A DNA stretch of 64,000 bases. Origin: Polynucleobacter sp. JS-JIR-5-A7 (GTDB lineage: Bacteria; Pseudomonadota; Gammaproteobacteria; Burkholderiales; Burkholderiaceae). The notes beneath the pieces are model-generated. The model made no database searches. It saw only the letters and a program-made list of their open reading frames with translations, and had not been told where the DNA came from. Position 1 is the stretch's first letter; the number at the start of each line of letters is the position of its first letter. Both the position numbers and the translations under genes were made by a program. Shown piece by piece: positions 6,722-16,054 of this stretch. The stretch spans positions 366,048 to 430,047 of the forward strand of contig NZ_CP061308.1 in NCBI RefSeq assembly GCF_018687935.1, given 5' to 3'.

Positions 6722-8929
6722 ATGACACTAGAAAATCATTCACGTCGCGACTTTATTATCAAAGGCACCCTAGTTGGTGGTGGCCTCATGTTGGGTGTAG
6801 GTGCTTTGCCAGAGTTTGCTTTTGCGCAAGCTGGTCAATATGACCCAAATACACCGACCAAGGCTGGTGAGGCTGAGGTCAATGCTTGGGTTAGCATCAA
6901 GCCCGATGACACGGTATACATCAGAATTGCGCGTTCAGAGATGGGCCAAGGTACCCGTACGGGCTTAGCGCAACTCGTTACAGAAGAGTTAGAGTGCAAC
7001 TGGAAAAATGTTAAAACCCAATCTGCAACCCCTGGACAAAGCTTAGCTCGTAAGCGGGTATGGGGTGAGCATGGAACTGGTGGCAGCCGTGGTATTCGTA
7101 TCTCTGAGGATTATGTGCGTCGTGGCGCAGCTGCTGCTCGCATCATGTTAGTTCAAGCCGCTGCAAACCAGTGGAATGTTCCAGTCAGTGAACTCAAGGT
7201 GGATAAGAGTGTAATTACCCATGTACCAACAGGTCGTAAAACTACCTATGGAAAAGTAGCGGAACTCGCATCTACCTTGACTCCGCCTGATCCAAAATCA
7301 ATCACCTTAAGAGATCCTCGCAACTGGAAAGTGGCCGGTCAGCCTTATGCGCGTTTAGATACGGCAAACAAAGTGAACGGTACTAAAGTGTATGGCGCAG
7401 ATTTACAGATGCCTGGGATGTTGAGTGCATCGGTGAAGTCGTGCCCAGTATTTGGTGGCAAGCTGGTGAGTTATGACGAATCAAAGATCAAAAATATGCG
7501 CGGCGTTAAAGGCGTAGTACAGATTAATGACAGCACACTCGCGGTAGTTGCAGATACTTGGTGGCGTGCCAATACTGCTTTAAATGCCTTGCCAATTATT
7601 TGGGATGAGGGTAAGAGCGCTAATGTTTCTCAGAGTGATATTAATAAAATGCTCCGCGCTGGCTTGGATGAGCAGGGGGACTTCTGGCAACGCAAGGTAG
7701 GTGATGCGCCTGAGGTAATCAATAGTTCTGCCAAAAAAGTAGAAGCCATTTATTTCACGCCCTTTCAAGCTCACGTGACTATGGAGCCGATGAATGCGAC
7801 TGTCAAAATTAGTGGCGATCGTGCTGAGGCTTGGGTACCCACCCAAAATGGTGAGGGATCTTTAGCGGCATTATCAGAGGCAACGGGAATACCGCTGGCT
7901 AATTGTGAAATATATAAATTGGATTCTGGTTGTGGCCTAGGTCGTCGTGGTTCCACACAAGACTTCACCACTTTTGCTGCCAAGGTCGCGATGAAATATT
8001 CCGGCGTGCCGGTGAAAGTTCTCTGGAGCCGCGAAGAAGATATGACGCATGACTTCTACCATCCTATTGCGATGGCAAAAATGACTGCAGGTATCGATGC
8101 TGGTGGCAATGTCACTGGTATGCATATCAAAGTCGCAGGCCAATCGATTAATGCCACGCTTGCACCTCAGAATATTAAAAATGGCAAGGATGAGCGCCAA
8201 CTTCAAGGCCTTTATGAGAATGGCCCTGATGCGCAGCTAGGTTATACATTCCCAACCTTGTTGACTGAATATGTCATGAAGAATACGCATGTGCCCGTGG
8301 GCCCATGGCGTGGTGTGAATACCAATCAGAACGGTATTTTCATGGAATGCTTTATGGATGAGTGCGCCAAAGCAGCCGGCAAGGATCCTGTCAAATTTAG
8401 GCAGGCTCTGATGCAAAGTCATCCGAAACATTTAGGCGTACTCAATGCGGCGGCCCAAAAAGCAAATTGGGATAAGCCACTGCCAGCAGGAACTTTCCGG
8501 GGAGTAGCACAGTTCATGGGATATGCCAGTTACTCGGCTTGCGTTGCTGAGGTCTCAGTCGATGGCAATATGGTGCACGTTAAGCGCCTGGTGTTTGCTT
8601 TGAACTCTGGTCATGTGGTGAATCCCTATTTAACGCGTGAGCAAATTGAAGGTTCTGTGGCTATGGCTTTGGGTGCCATCTTTAATCCAGAGATCTCGGT
8701 TGAAAATGGACGCATCAAGCAACAGAATTTAGATTCTTACCCAATGCTCAAACTAGCCTCTACACCTCGAATTGAAACGGTTCTTGTGCCAACTTATGAT
8801 TTCTGGGGTGGAGTAGGTGAGCCAACGATTTGTGTGGTTGGGCCAGCAGTTGCTAATGCCGTCTCTGCAGCCATTGGAAGACCAGTTCGCAACTTCCCGC
8901 TTTACAAAGAAGGATTGAGCTTGGCATAG
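6722..8929 (+). CDS. iorB: Molybdopterin-binding large subunit of an IorB-type aldehyde/N-heterocycle oxidoreductase, Tat-exported
   Basis: This protein of about 735 residues starts with a twin-arginine signal (SRRDFIIKG followed by a hydrophobic segment ending AFAQA), so it works in the periplasm. The body is an Ald_Xan_dh_C2-type molybdopterin domain, with GHG-type and GCGLGRRG blocks and the catalytic Glu near the C-terminus in GGVGEPTICVVGP. I chose the ATG at 6722 with AAGGGGAAG before it; a GTG at 6704 would overlap iorA. Such enzymes hydroxylate aldehydes or N-heterocycles using water. They require the cytosine-dinucleotide form of the cofactor. A terminator follows at 8969. Confidence 0.9.
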   Translation: MTLENHSRRDFIIKGTLVGGGLMLGVGALPEFAFAQAGQYDPNTPTKAGEAEVNAWVSIKPDDTVYIRIARSEMGQGTRTGLAQLVTEELECNWKNVKTQSATPGQSLARKRVWGEHGTGGSRGIRISEDYVRRGAAAARIMLVQAAANQWNVPVSELKVDKSVITHVPTGRKTTYGKVAELASTLTPPDPKSITLRDPRNWKVAGQPYARLDTANKVNGTKVYGADLQMPGMLSASVKSCPVFGGKLVSYDESKIKNMRGVKGVVQINDSTLAVVADTWWRANTALNALPIIWDEGKSANVSQSDINKMLRAGLDEQGDFWQRKVGDAPEVINSSAKKVEAIYFTPFQAHVTMEPMNATVKISGDRAEAWVPTQNGEGSLAALSEATGIPLANCEIYKLDSGCGLGRRGSTQDFTTFAAKVAMKYSGVPVKVLWSREEDMTHDFYHPIAMAKMTAGIDAGGNVTGMHIKVAGQSINATLAPQNIKNGKDERQLQGLYENGPDAQLGYTFPTLLTEYVMKNTHVPVGPWRGVNTNQNGIFMECFMDECAKAAGKDPVKFRQALMQSHPKHLGVLNAAAQKANWDKPLPAGTFRGVAQFMGYASYSACVAEVSVDGNMVHVKRLVFALNSGHVVNPYLTREQIEGSVAMALGAIFNPEISVENGRIKQQNLDSYPMLKLASTPRIETVLVPTYDFWGGVGEPTICVVGPAVANAVSAAIGRPVRNFPLYKEGLSLA

Positions 8930-8968
8930 ATTCATTTGTTTTATTCGGTTCAAGCTAAGCAAAAATAG

Positions 8969-9001
8969 CGACCCCATCAGAGAATATTGATGGGGTCGTT
9001 T
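8969..9001 (+). terminator. Rho-independent terminator after iorAB
   Basis: An 11-base-pair stem, CGACCCCATCA (8969-8979) with TGATGGGGTCG (8988-8998), encloses an 8-base loop and is followed by TTT. It sits 40 bases after the iorB stop and just before msrQ, so msrQ is transcribed separately or by read-through. The short T run makes it a modest terminator. Confidence 0.75.
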
Positions 9002-9012
9002 AACATCTACTC

Positions 9013-9609
9013 ATGAGGTATCTCAAAAGCATCTTGTTTCTGATCTCCCTTATCCCCTTGGGGCGTTTGGTATGGCTGGGATATATGGATGACTTAGGCG
9101 CTAATCCCATCGAGTTTATGACGCGCTCTACTGGAACTTGGGCTTTAATATTTTTATGTATCACCCTCGCAATGACACCCTTACGTGTCTTGACAGGATC
9201 TAGTCTGGGAATCAAATATCGTCGTATGTTTGGGTTGTTCTGTTTTTTCTATGCCTGCGTTCATTTCGCCATTTGGTTTTTCTTGGATCAGAGTCTCGAT
9301 GTTCAGGCGATGATCCATGATGTTCTCAAAAGACCATTTATCACCATGGGATTTTTGAGTTTCGTTTTATTAATACCTTTGGCCATCACATCAAACCACT
9401 GGGCAGTCCGCCAGTTGGGACGTCGTTGGAGCTTATTACATCGATTAATCTATGTCATTGCTTGTACGGTGATTGCTCACTACTGGTGGCATAAGGCTGG
9501 TAAAAATGACTTGCAGACTGTATCGATTTATGCCGGAGTAATACTGTTACTGCTATCGATTAGACTTCCCGTGGTGCGAGACAGAATTACCTTATTGGTC
9601 GGGAAGTAG
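9013..9609 (+). CDS. msrQ: Haem-binding membrane subunit MsrQ (YedZ)
   Basis: This 198-residue polytopic membrane protein has six predicted hydrophobic segments and the ferric-reductase-like fold of MsrQ. Candidate haem-ligand histidines are in YACVHFAIWF, LLHRLIYVIACT and VIAHYWWHK. MsrQ passes electrons from the quinone pool or a flavin reductase to periplasmic MsrP. Its usual partner msrP ends at base 443, so the pair is split by about 8.6 kb holding ten other genes. The start lies 11 bases after the iorAB terminator. The next gene begins 1 base after its stop. Confidence 0.92.
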   Translation: MRYLKSILFLISLIPLGRLVWLGYMDDLGANPIEFMTRSTGTWALIFLCITLAMTPLRVLTGSSLGIKYRRMFGLFCFFYACVHFAIWFFLDQSLDVQAMIHDVLKRPFITMGFLSFVLLIPLAITSNHWAVRQLGRRWSLLHRLIYVIACTVIAHYWWHKAGKNDLQTVSIYAGVILLLLSIRLPVVRDRITLLVGK

Positions 9610-9610
9610 G

Positions 9611-9934
9611 ATGAATACTATTCGTATTCAGTTAGCAGTATGCCTACTGTTATTGGGATGTTCAGCCAGCGCGCAAACCCCTTCAAACCAAGGAATGCAG
9701 ACCTTTTCTCCCTATACCCCTGAACAGTTAAAAGCTTTTAATGAGCAAAAAATTTCTCCAGCAGAAGGGCCTTTTGGGCCGGTTGGATCAAATCAACAGC
9801 AAATGAATTTGCAGCAACCACCACAGTTAAATTCCAAGTTTTTCAATGCCCCTGTTGGCGAACAAGAGGCTGAAGCTTTGGAAACAGGGTCAGCAGCACC
9901 CTACCAGCCCATGACCCCGGCGATTTCTTTTTAG
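9611..9934 (+). CDS. Small secreted Pro/Gln-rich protein, possible lipoprotein
   Basis: This 107-residue protein has an N-terminal signal (IRIQLAVCLLLLGCSASAQ). Leu-Leu-Gly-Cys17 could be a lipobox, or signal peptidase I could cut after ASA. The mature part is rich in Gln, Pro and Asn (for example SNQQQMNLQQPPQLNSK) and has no recognisable domain. It starts 1 base after the msrQ stop and is presumably co-transcribed with it. I do not recognise the family. It is probably a periplasmic or outer-membrane-anchored protein of this lineage. Confidence 0.6.
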   Translation: MNTIRIQLAVCLLLLGCSASAQTPSNQGMQTFSPYTPEQLKAFNEQKISPAEGPFGPVGSNQQQMNLQQPPQLNSKFFNAPVGEQEAEALETGSAAPYQPMTPAISF

Positions 9935-9951
9935 TGCTTTTGGATTTGAAA

Positions 9952-10575
9952 TCAATCAGAGAAAATTAATTCGGGGATTGCATCAAGACTGAGGAGTGAT
10001 TTTGCTGTATCAGGGGTAGCGTTAAGCCAATCATTAAATAGTTCAGGTCGCAATGGGACGACTGTGCGCTTTTCATCTTCAGGATGATGGCATCGATTCA
10101 TTAATGGATGATGATTTGCATTGATCGTCAGCATTGAGAATGACACAATCAGTTCGCCAGTTTCTGGTTCAGTCCAGGTATCCCAAATAGAGGCAATTGC
10201 CATGGGCTCACGATTAGCCTGTTGAATTTTGGTGCGCACTGCCCTGCCAGATTCATAGCAGGGTTCATAAAAAGCATCTGCCAGAGCGAGTGCGAAGTGC
10301 CGCTGAGACCATGCCTGTTTATATGAGGGTTTTTGGCTGACAGTTTCAGATCTGGCGTTATAGGTTTTCCTGCCAAAGTCTTCATCTTTTGCCCAAGACG
10401 GTATCAAGCCAAAACGCGCAGGACCAATGGCTGTGCGTTGGGTATTATGACTTTTTAGAATGATTGTTCCAGGATAGGTTGGAAACACATCATGCGTGCT
10501 GGATGTTGGTAGATCGAGATCAAAGTGGGCTTTGACCCAATCGATATTGACGGTGGTGAGGTATTGAACGCACAT
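9952..10575 (-). CDS. SOS response-associated peptidase family protein (YedK/HMCES, SRAP)
   Basis: This 207-residue SRAP-domain protein has the invariant Cys2 (MCVQY), the Asn in NARSET, and the FGLIPSWAKD block. SRAP proteins protect abasic sites in single-stranded DNA by forming a thiazolidine crosslink through Cys2. Two blocks differ from the common form: FYEP replaces FYEW after the active-site Glu, and the His region reads NRCHHPEDEKR rather than the usual HNRMP. It may therefore be a divergent paralogue. No LexA box is evident upstream. It converges with the upstream secreted-protein gene. Confidence 0.82.
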   Translation of the reverse strand: MCVQYLTTVNIDWVKAHFDLDLPTSSTHDVFPTYPGTIILKSHNTQRTAIGPARFGLIPSWAKDEDFGRKTYNARSETVSQKPSYKQAWSQRHFALALADAFYEPCYESGRAVRTKIQQANREPMAIASIWDTWTEPETGELIVSFSMLTINANHHPLMNRCHHPEDEKRTVVPLRPELFNDWLNATPDTAKSLLSLDAIPELIFSD

Positions 10576-10648
10576 CAGTTTATTTTACTGTTGAGGCTGC
10601 TGTTACTATTAGGGCTACTTTTAAGAAAGCCTAGAAAGATCAAACCTG

Positions 10649-11488
10649 ATGAAACCATTTATGTCTCCATTAAAACCAAGGACAGTACACCTCATTTTTG
10701 CCGGCCTTTTGAGTTTTGCATTGTGTAGTGCTGCGTATGCACAGCAAAGCGGTTTACCTATTAATGCCGCAGCCTCGGTGAATGGCGCCATCATTACAAA
10801 CGATATGGTTGAGCAAGGTATCAAAGTTGCAATCTCACAAGGTCAAAAGGATTCTCCAGAGCTCCGTAAAATGGTGATAGAGAAGTTCATCGAGGTATTG
10901 TTGTTATCACAGCAAGCTGAAAAAGATGGTTTGGCCAATTCTGAAAAAGCCAATGCTCAGCTGACGATGATTCGCCAAAATTATTTGGCAGACCTAGAGC
11001 TGTCTACTTTCATGGCGCAAAATCCGATTTCCGATGCCGATATTCAGGCAGAGTACAACAAGCAGGTAGCATCCCTTGGCCCTCAAGGCATGATCATAGA
11101 ATACAAGATTAGTGATATTGCGCTAGCCACAGAGGCAGATGCTCAGGCTGCTTTAAATCGCATTAAGAAGGGCGAAGCCTTTGATAAGGTGGCTAAAAGC
11201 GTTTCATTGGCGCCGAATAAAGCGCAAGGCGGTGCTGCAGGTTGGGTTCAACCTGGCCAAGTACCACCGCAAATATCTGCTGTATTAGTCAATCTTGGAA
11301 AAGGGCAAACATCTGCTCCGATTCAATTGCAACAGGGCTGGTATTTAGTAAAGCTGGAAGATAAAAAGTCCAGTAAGCCACCTACTTTTGAGCAGGCCAA
11401 ACCAGCGATTCGTGCTGGCCTAGCGCAGAGAAAGCAATTTGAATTTGTTTCTGGGATTGCAAAGAATTCAAAAATCGTTGTTCAGTAA
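10649..11488 (+). CDS. Periplasmic peptidyl-prolyl cis-trans isomerase, parvulin (PpiC/SurA-like)
   Basis: This 279-residue protein begins with a cleavable signal peptide (hydrophobic LIFAGLLSFALCSAAYA, cut before QQ). An N-terminal SurA_N-like helical chaperone part follows (VNGAIITNDMVEQG), then a rotamase domain at about 135-250. The rotamase domain contains ALNRIKKGEAFDKVAKSVS, GGAAGWVQPGQVPP and the C-terminal GWYLVKLED. It should catalyse prolyl isomerisation and assist outer membrane protein folding. It is monocistronic, with a strong bidirectional terminator 30 bases after the stop. ATG codons 1 and 5 are both possible starts. Confidence 0.9.
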   Translation: MKPFMSPLKPRTVHLIFAGLLSFALCSAAYAQQSGLPINAAASVNGAIITNDMVEQGIKVAISQGQKDSPELRKMVIEKFIEVLLLSQQAEKDGLANSEKANAQLTMIRQNYLADLELSTFMAQNPISDADIQAEYNKQVASLGPQGMIIEYKISDIALATEADAQAALNRIKKGEAFDKVAKSVSLAPNKAQGGAAGWVQPGQVPPQISAVLVNLGKGQTSAPIQLQQGWYLVKLEDKKSSKPPTFEQAKPAIRAGLAQRKQFEFVSGIAKNSKIVVQ

Positions 11489-11518
11489 TAGCGATGTATT
11501 GAATTTGATGCTCAGAAT

Positions 11519-11544
11519 AAAAAGGACTCCTCGGAGTCCTTTTT
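11519..11544. terminator. Bidirectional terminator between ppiC-like gene and folA
   Basis: AAAAAGGACTCC (11519-11530) pairs with GGAGTCCTTTTT (11533-11544), effectively with a CTCG tetraloop. A/T runs on both sides allow termination of both convergent transcripts. The last bases overlap the folA stop codon region. Confidence 0.88.
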
Positions 11545-12031
11545 ATTTGCGCTCAAGCGTCACAAAATTAAAATGAATATTGTTTTCTGAGCCTGGGGTG
11601 CGTTCCACTTCTTTCCAGGCGGATTCGTTAGGGATTTCAAAGAAAGTGTCGCCACCTTGAACATCCATCTCAATCTCGGTAATGTATAAGCGATCTGCTT
11701 TATCAAAGGCTTGCGTAAATAATTGTTCGCCACCAATTACAAATACTCTTGGGGCTTCATTTAATTGATTGAGGGCCGCATCTAGAGAGCTAGCAAGTTC
11801 TCCACCAGCGGCCTCATAGTTGGCATTACGGCTGACAACGATATTCCGTCGGCCTGGCAGTGGGCGACCAATCGATTCCCAAGTCTTGCGACCCATAATG
11901 ACCGGGTAGCCCATAGTGACGCGCTTAAAGAATTGCAAGTCTGCCGAAATTTTCCAGGGCATTTGATTGTCGCGACCGATCACGTGGTTTCGTGAGCGCG
12001 CAACAATCATCGAGATAGCAGGTTGTGTCAT
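11543..12031 (-). CDS. folA: Dihydrofolate reductase
   Basis: This 162-residue DHFR reduces dihydrofolate to tetrahydrofolate with NADPH. The conserved blocks are MIVARSRNHVIGRDNQMPWK, the active-site Asp in SADLQFFK, the NADPH-binding GRKTWESIGRPLPGR, and FVIGGEQLFTQA. The length is typical (E. coli 159). It lies 14 bases downstream of thyA on the same strand, so the enzyme that regenerates tetrahydrofolate is made together with the one that oxidises it. No separate ribosome binding site is obvious, which suggests coupling. Confidence 0.97.
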   Translation of the reverse strand: MTQPAISMIVARSRNHVIGRDNQMPWKISADLQFFKRVTMGYPVIMGRKTWESIGRPLPGRRNIVVSRNANYEAAGGELASSLDAALNQLNEAPRVFVIGGEQLFTQAFDKADRLYITEIEMDVQGGDTFFEIPNESAWKEVERTPGSENNIHFNFVTLERK

Positions 12032-12045
12032 GTCTGAGGGATTTC

Positions 12046-12840
12046 TTAAACAGCTACTGGAGCTTTGATATGGGGATGCGATTCGTAACCAACAATTTCA
12101 AAATCTTCGAATTCATAATCAAAGATCGAAGCAGGTTTACGCAAGATATTGAGCTTTGGCAGAGGGAAGAAATCTCGAGAGAGCTGAAGATCTACTTGTT
12201 CTAGGTGATTGCTATACAAGTGGCAATCACCACCTGTCCAAATAAAGTCACCTACTTCTAAGTTACATTGTTGGGCCATCATGTGGGTCAACAAAGCATA
12301 GCTAGCGATATTAAAGGGCACACCGAGGAAGATATCAGCGCTGCGTTGGTAGAGTTGGCAAGATAATTTGCCATCAGCCACATAGAACTGAAAGAAGGCG
12401 TGGCATGGCGCTAAAGCCATCCTTGGAATATCCGCTACGTTCCATGCTGAAACAATGATGCGACGGGAGTCTGGATTCTTTTTAATCGTCTCAAGGACTT
12501 CAGTGATTTGATCAATGTGCTGACCATTTGGTGCGGGCCATGACCGCCATTGATAGCCATAAATCGGACCTAGATCACCATCAGGTGCAGCCCATTCATT
12601 CCAGATAGAGACGCCACGTTCTTTAAGCCAATTGTTGTCAGTGCTACCTTTGAGAAACCACAGCAACTCGTAAATGATGGATTTGAGGTGGAGCTTCTTG
12701 GTGGTAACCATGGGGAAGCCTTCAGCTAGATTAAAGCGCATCTGGTGCCCAAAAACTGAGATCGTGCCAGTACCCGTTCTATCTGACTTATTGACGCCCT
12801 TGGAAAGGACTTCTTTCATGAGATCGTGATATTGGCGCAT
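12046..12840 (-). CDS. thyA: Thymidylate synthase
   Basis: This 264-residue protein has exactly the length of E. coli ThyA. It methylates dUMP to dTMP using methylenetetrahydrofolate. The nucleophile Cys is in [14 protein letters not shown]. Other family blocks are [13 protein letters not shown] at the N-terminus, [20 protein letters not shown], and the dUMP-binding [13 protein letters not shown]. It is the first gene of a thyA-folA pair on the minus strand. Confidence 0.98.
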   Translation of the reverse strand: MRQYHDLMKEVLSKGVNKSDRTGTGTISVFGHQMRFNLAEGFPMVTTKKLHLKSIIYELLWFLKGSTDNNWLKERGVSIWNEWAAPDGDLGPIYGYQWRSWPAPNGQHIDQITEVLETIKKNPDSRRIIVSAWNVADIPRMALAPCHAFFQFYVADGKLSCQLYQRSADIFLGVPFNIASYALLTHMMAQQCNLEVGDFIWTGGDCHLYSNHLEQVDLQLSRDFFPLPKLNILRKPASIFDYEFEDFEIVGYESHPHIKAPVAV

Positions 12841-12884
12841 AAAAATTGGCTAAAAGGGGTTTAGTAAATAAATGAAAGGATAGC

Positions 12885-13994
12885 TTACTCGAATGTGGGC
12901 GACTTCACCCCAAGTGCCTTATGGAGCTTAGGGGAGGTGGTGGTGTACTGCAACTGGATTTGTTTTTCAGGGTTCAGGTATGCGGCTGCCGCAAAAGCAG
13001 CTAAGGCCGCCTCATGAAAGCCTGACAAAATGAGTTTCTTTTTCCCGGGGTAAACATTGATGTCACCGACTGCATAAATTCCTGGAATACTGGCCTGAAA
13101 CTTTTCAGTATCGACAGTAATTTGCTTGCGATCAATATCAAGACCCCACTCTGCAATGGGGCCTAATTTGGGAGAGAGGCCAAAGAAGATCAAGAGATCA
13201 TCCAAAGGAAGCAATGTGGTATTGCTATCAATGTCGGTGATCGCAATATCAGTTAATTGACCCTCTTTAGTCTCGTATCCAGTAATTTGACCAATGAGTA
13301 ATTGCATTTTTCCAGCGGCACACAGTGCGCGCATTTTGGCAATAGATTGTGGAGCCGCTTTAAAGTCATCGCGACGATGAATCAAGGTGACGCTCGCTGC
13401 TTTGTCTGCAAAGTACAAGACCCAATCGAGTGCGGAATCTCCACCGCCGCAAATAACAATACGCTTGCCGATAAATCGTTCTGGATCTTTGATGTGATAG
13501 AAAACTTGCTTACCCACTAAACTATCAATGCCCTCTAGGTTGAGTAGTCTGGGTTGAAAGGCACCAACACCGGCAGCAATAAAGACGGTCTTAGCCAGGA
13601 AGTAGTGATTCTGTGATGTGCCAATCAAAAAACGGCCATCGGCTTGTTTCTCGAGTTGAGTGACTTCTTGCCCTAAATGAAACTGTGGACTAAAAGGTTC
13701 AATTTGTTTGAGAAGGTTATGCGTGAGTTCACGCCCAGTACACACCGGTATCGCAGGAATATCGTAAATGGGTTTATCAGGATAGAGCTCTATACATTGA
13801 CCACCAGCTTCTGGTAGTGAGTCAATGACGTGGGTTTTGATATCGAGCAGTCCAAGTTCAAAGACTTGGAAGAGGCCCACAGGACCGGCGCCAATGATGA
13901 CTGCGTCAGCTTCTGTGGGTGAGTACAAATCAATGCTCGTGTAGTTGTGGATTACTTTGCTAACTGATCGAGTTTGTTTTTGACATCTTTCCAC
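12885..13994 (-). CDS. Ferredoxin/flavodoxin-NADP+ reductase, thioredoxin-reductase-like (type 2 FNR)
   Basis: This FAD- and NADPH-binding protein has the thioredoxin-reductase fold but no CxxC redox pair, as in YumC-type ferredoxin-NADP reductases. The FAD site is [18 protein letters not shown] near the N-terminus, the NADPH site is [14 protein letters not shown], and the C-terminal FAD contact is [17 protein letters not shown]. The ORF opens with GTG at 13994 and would overlap fdxA by 43 bases. No good ATG or ribosome binding site exists, and a TTG at 13928 is an alternative, so the N-terminus is uncertain. Following fdxA directly, it is the natural electron partner of that ferredoxin. Confidence 0.88.
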   Translation of the reverse strand: MERCQKQTRSVSKVIHNYTSIDLYSPTEADAVIIGAGPVGLFQVFELGLLDIKTHVIDSLPEAGGQCIELYPDKPIYDIPAIPVCTGRELTHNLLKQIEPFSPQFHLGQEVTQLEKQADGRFLIGTSQNHYFLAKTVFIAAGVGAFQPRLLNLEGIDSLVGKQVFYHIKDPERFIGKRIVICGGGDSALDWVLYFADKAASVTLIHRRDDFKAAPQSIAKMRALCAAGKMQLLIGQITGYETKEGQLTDIAITDIDSNTTLLPLDDLLIFFGLSPKLGPIAEWGLDIDRKQITVDTEKFQASIPGIYAVGDINVYPGKKKLILSGFHEAALAAFAAAAYLNPEKQIQLQYTTTSPKLHKALGVKSPTFE

Positions 13995-14275
13995 TCATCA
14001 GCGTCTGGAAGGGCGGACTTTGATTTAGTGATGGATGTCCATGATGAAGAAAGCTCAGCATTAAGTTTGATGAAGTCTTGTTGATCTCCAGGGACGTCGT
14101 CTTCCGCATAAATCGCATTGACAGGGCACTCAGGAACGCACACTGCGCAATCAATGCACTCGTCTGGATCAATGACTAAGAAGTTGGGGCCTTCGCGAAA
14201 GCAGTCAACTGGACAAACATCGACGCAGTCGGTGTATTTGCAACGGATGCAGGATTCGGTAACAACGTATGTCAT
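13952..14275 (-). CDS. fdxA: 7Fe ferredoxin FdxA ([3Fe-4S][4Fe-4S])
   Basis: This 107-residue ferredoxin has nine cysteines in the N-terminal half (C9, C12, C17, C21, C25, C40, C43, C46, C50). They are arranged as in the proteobacterial FdxA family ([19 protein letters not shown], then [13 protein letters not shown]). The C-terminal tail is a helical extension typical of the family ([17 protein letters not shown]). It is a soluble cytoplasmic low-potential electron carrier. The stop lies inside the upstream-extended reading frame of the reductase gene, so the two genes are tightly linked. Confidence 0.97.
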   Translation of the reverse strand: MTYVVTESCIRCKYTDCVDVCPVDCFREGPNFLVIDPDECIDCAVCVPECPVNAIYAEDDVPGDQQDFIKLNAELSSSWTSITKSKSALPDADEWKDVKNKLDQLAK

Positions 14276-14432
14276 AGCGTTTAATCTAAAGAGCCCAAAT
14301 TAAGAATTGGGAAATTATAAAAGGTCAATTTTAGCCGAAATGAGCCATTTTTAGCGCTTATGACCCTTTTGGTGGCTTTGCAAAATGAGGACTATCCTAG
14401 GGGCTGAAAATTGAGTAAAAAGAGCATCTATT

Positions 14433-15347
14433 ATGAAAATACTGATTGTTGGGGCAGGTGGAATCGGGGGGTTTTTTGGGGCCAAATTGCAGCAGTCAGG
14501 CGCAGATATCACTTATTTATTACGTGAGCAGCGCCAGCAGCTGATTCAAGCCCAGGGATTGACTATCGAGACTCCGAAGGGCAGCTTTATGGTCCACCCT
14601 AAAACGGTCTTAGCCGCCCAGTTGGAGCCTATTTACGACCTCATCATTTTGGCCTGCAAAGCCTTTGATTTGGATGATTCGTTAAAGTCGATTGCCAAAG
14701 CAAGCTCTCAAGGAGTGATCCTACCTTTTTTAAACGGGTTCACGCACCTCGAGGTTTTGGACCGTCAGTTCGGCAAAGAGCGAGTGATGGGTGGGGTAGC
14801 CCATATCGCTGCAACCATTTCTGAATCGGGCTCAGTAAAACAGCTAACCGAATTGGGTTCATTCACAATAGGCCCCAGAACACCACAACAAGTCGCACTG
14901 AGTCAGGAACTCTTTTCGCTGTGCAAAAAAACCGATTTCGATGCTTTCTATCATGAGAATATTGAGCAAACTTTGTGGGATAAATGGGTGTTCTTGGCAA
15001 CCTTAGCAGGCGTGACAACCATCTGTCGCGGCTCTATTGGCGAGATTACCGCAACCCCTTATGGCAAAGATCTCAGCAAGCGAATGTTCGCAGAATGCTG
15101 TGCTATTGCTAGTAGTGAAGGTCATCCCATTGCCGAGAAGACTCAATTGAGCTCTCAAGAAATTCTGACAAAAGAAGGCTCACCTTTTACAGCCTCAATG
15201 CTGAGAGACTTGCTGGCAAGCAAGAAAAATGAACATCAACATATCTTGGGCGATTTGATTGGTTTTGCTAATCAGGGATCTATAGACTGCCCGCTATTAA
15301 AAATTGCCTTTACCCATATGGCGGTCGAGAGTAAGAGTGAAGTCTAA
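14433..15347 (+). CDS. panE: 2-dehydropantoate 2-reductase (ketopantoate reductase family)
   Basis: This 304-residue protein has the NADPH-binding ILIVGAGGIGGFFGAKL at the N-terminus. It has the family blocks ILACKAFDL and FLNGF, the catalytic-Lys region DKWVFLATLAG, and the C-terminal ASMLRDLLASKKNEHQHILG. Family members reduce ketopantoate to pantoate in CoA synthesis, but paralogues act on other 2-ketoacids. The symbol is therefore a family assignment. It is divergent from fdxA across a 157-base gap and followed by a gene of unknown function. Confidence 0.85.
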   Translation: MKILIVGAGGIGGFFGAKLQQSGADITYLLREQRQQLIQAQGLTIETPKGSFMVHPKTVLAAQLEPIYDLIILACKAFDLDDSLKSIAKASSQGVILPFLNGFTHLEVLDRQFGKERVMGGVAHIAATISESGSVKQLTELGSFTIGPRTPQQVALSQELFSLCKKTDFDAFYHENIEQTLWDKWVFLATLAGVTTICRGSIGEITATPYGKDLSKRMFAECCAIASSEGHPIAEKTQLSSQEILTKEGSPFTASMLRDLLASKKNEHQHILGDLIGFANQGSIDCPLLKIAFTHMAVESKSEV

Positions 15348-15447
15348 GCAAGGGCTTTCCCTAGGGCTTTGGTTTTCAGAAGATAAACCTCAATTGATTA
15401 CACTTTAGGCATTCACACGAATAAACCCTGTCAAGAAAGAATGGACT

Positions 15448-15987
15448 ATGGAAGAGTATCGGCTACAGATCGATAAAACAGCAAAACCGTTATTGATTAT
15501 CGATTACACCTTTGGGAGTGATCGCAGTTTGGAGTTAATGAAATCTACCAACTTACCAACTGCTCTGCAAAATGCTAAGGTAAAAACGGAGTTTGATTTA
15601 GCGCATGCCTGGAGCGACTTTGCCCGTAAGTATTTACAGAAAACAAAAGAGATTGCGGCAACCCCTATTTGCTGGCAAGGTCATTACGATCAGTTGGGTC
15701 GAGTGATGCTTGAAATGATGCGCTTAAGCAGAGATAAGCAAGAGATGGACGATAAAGAGGGTGTTTACGAAATGATCCCCAATCTTGAAGAGATTCCCTT
15801 TGTCAGTAAACCCTCTCGTCTTGAGGACAAGATGTTTTGCCGTATTTGGCTTTCCTTAATTCGCCATCCAGCCTTTATTGAGATGGAGTTAGATGAGGAT
15901 GAGCTGGCAGCATTCAATTACTGGCAAGGTTTATTTACGCTGGCTTTGGGTAAGACGAATAGTGAGCTGCTAAAACAGGCTGCTTAA
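15448..15987 (+). CDS. Hypothetical protein
   Basis: This is a 179-residue soluble protein that I do not recognise. It has no signal peptide or membrane segment. It contains an acidic C-terminal third (EMELDEDELAAFNYW) and aromatic-rich stretches (CWQGHYDQLGRVML, MFCRIWLSLIRHP). The codon pattern looks like that of its neighbours, and a strong terminator follows, so it is probably a real monocistronic gene. It lies 100 bases after panE. Confidence 0.72.
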   Translation: MEEYRLQIDKTAKPLLIIDYTFGSDRSLELMKSTNLPTALQNAKVKTEFDLAHAWSDFARKYLQKTKEIAATPICWQGHYDQLGRVMLEMMRLSRDKQEMDDKEGVYEMIPNLEEIPFVSKPSRLEDKMFCRIWLSLIRHPAFIEMELDEDELAAFNYWQGLFTLALGKTNSELLKQAA

Positions 15988-16006
15988 TTCATTACAGTGG
16001 AAATAA

Positions 16007-16032
16007 AAAAGCGCTCCCAAGGGAGCGCTTTT
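16007..16032. terminator. Bidirectional terminator between hypothetical gene and TRAP operon
   Basis: AAAAGCGCTCCC (16007-16018) pairs with GGGAGCGCTTTT (16021-16032), flanked by A and T runs. It lies between two convergent units and can serve both. Confidence 0.88.
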
Positions 16033-16054
16033 CTTTTACTGAAACTACCTAACA

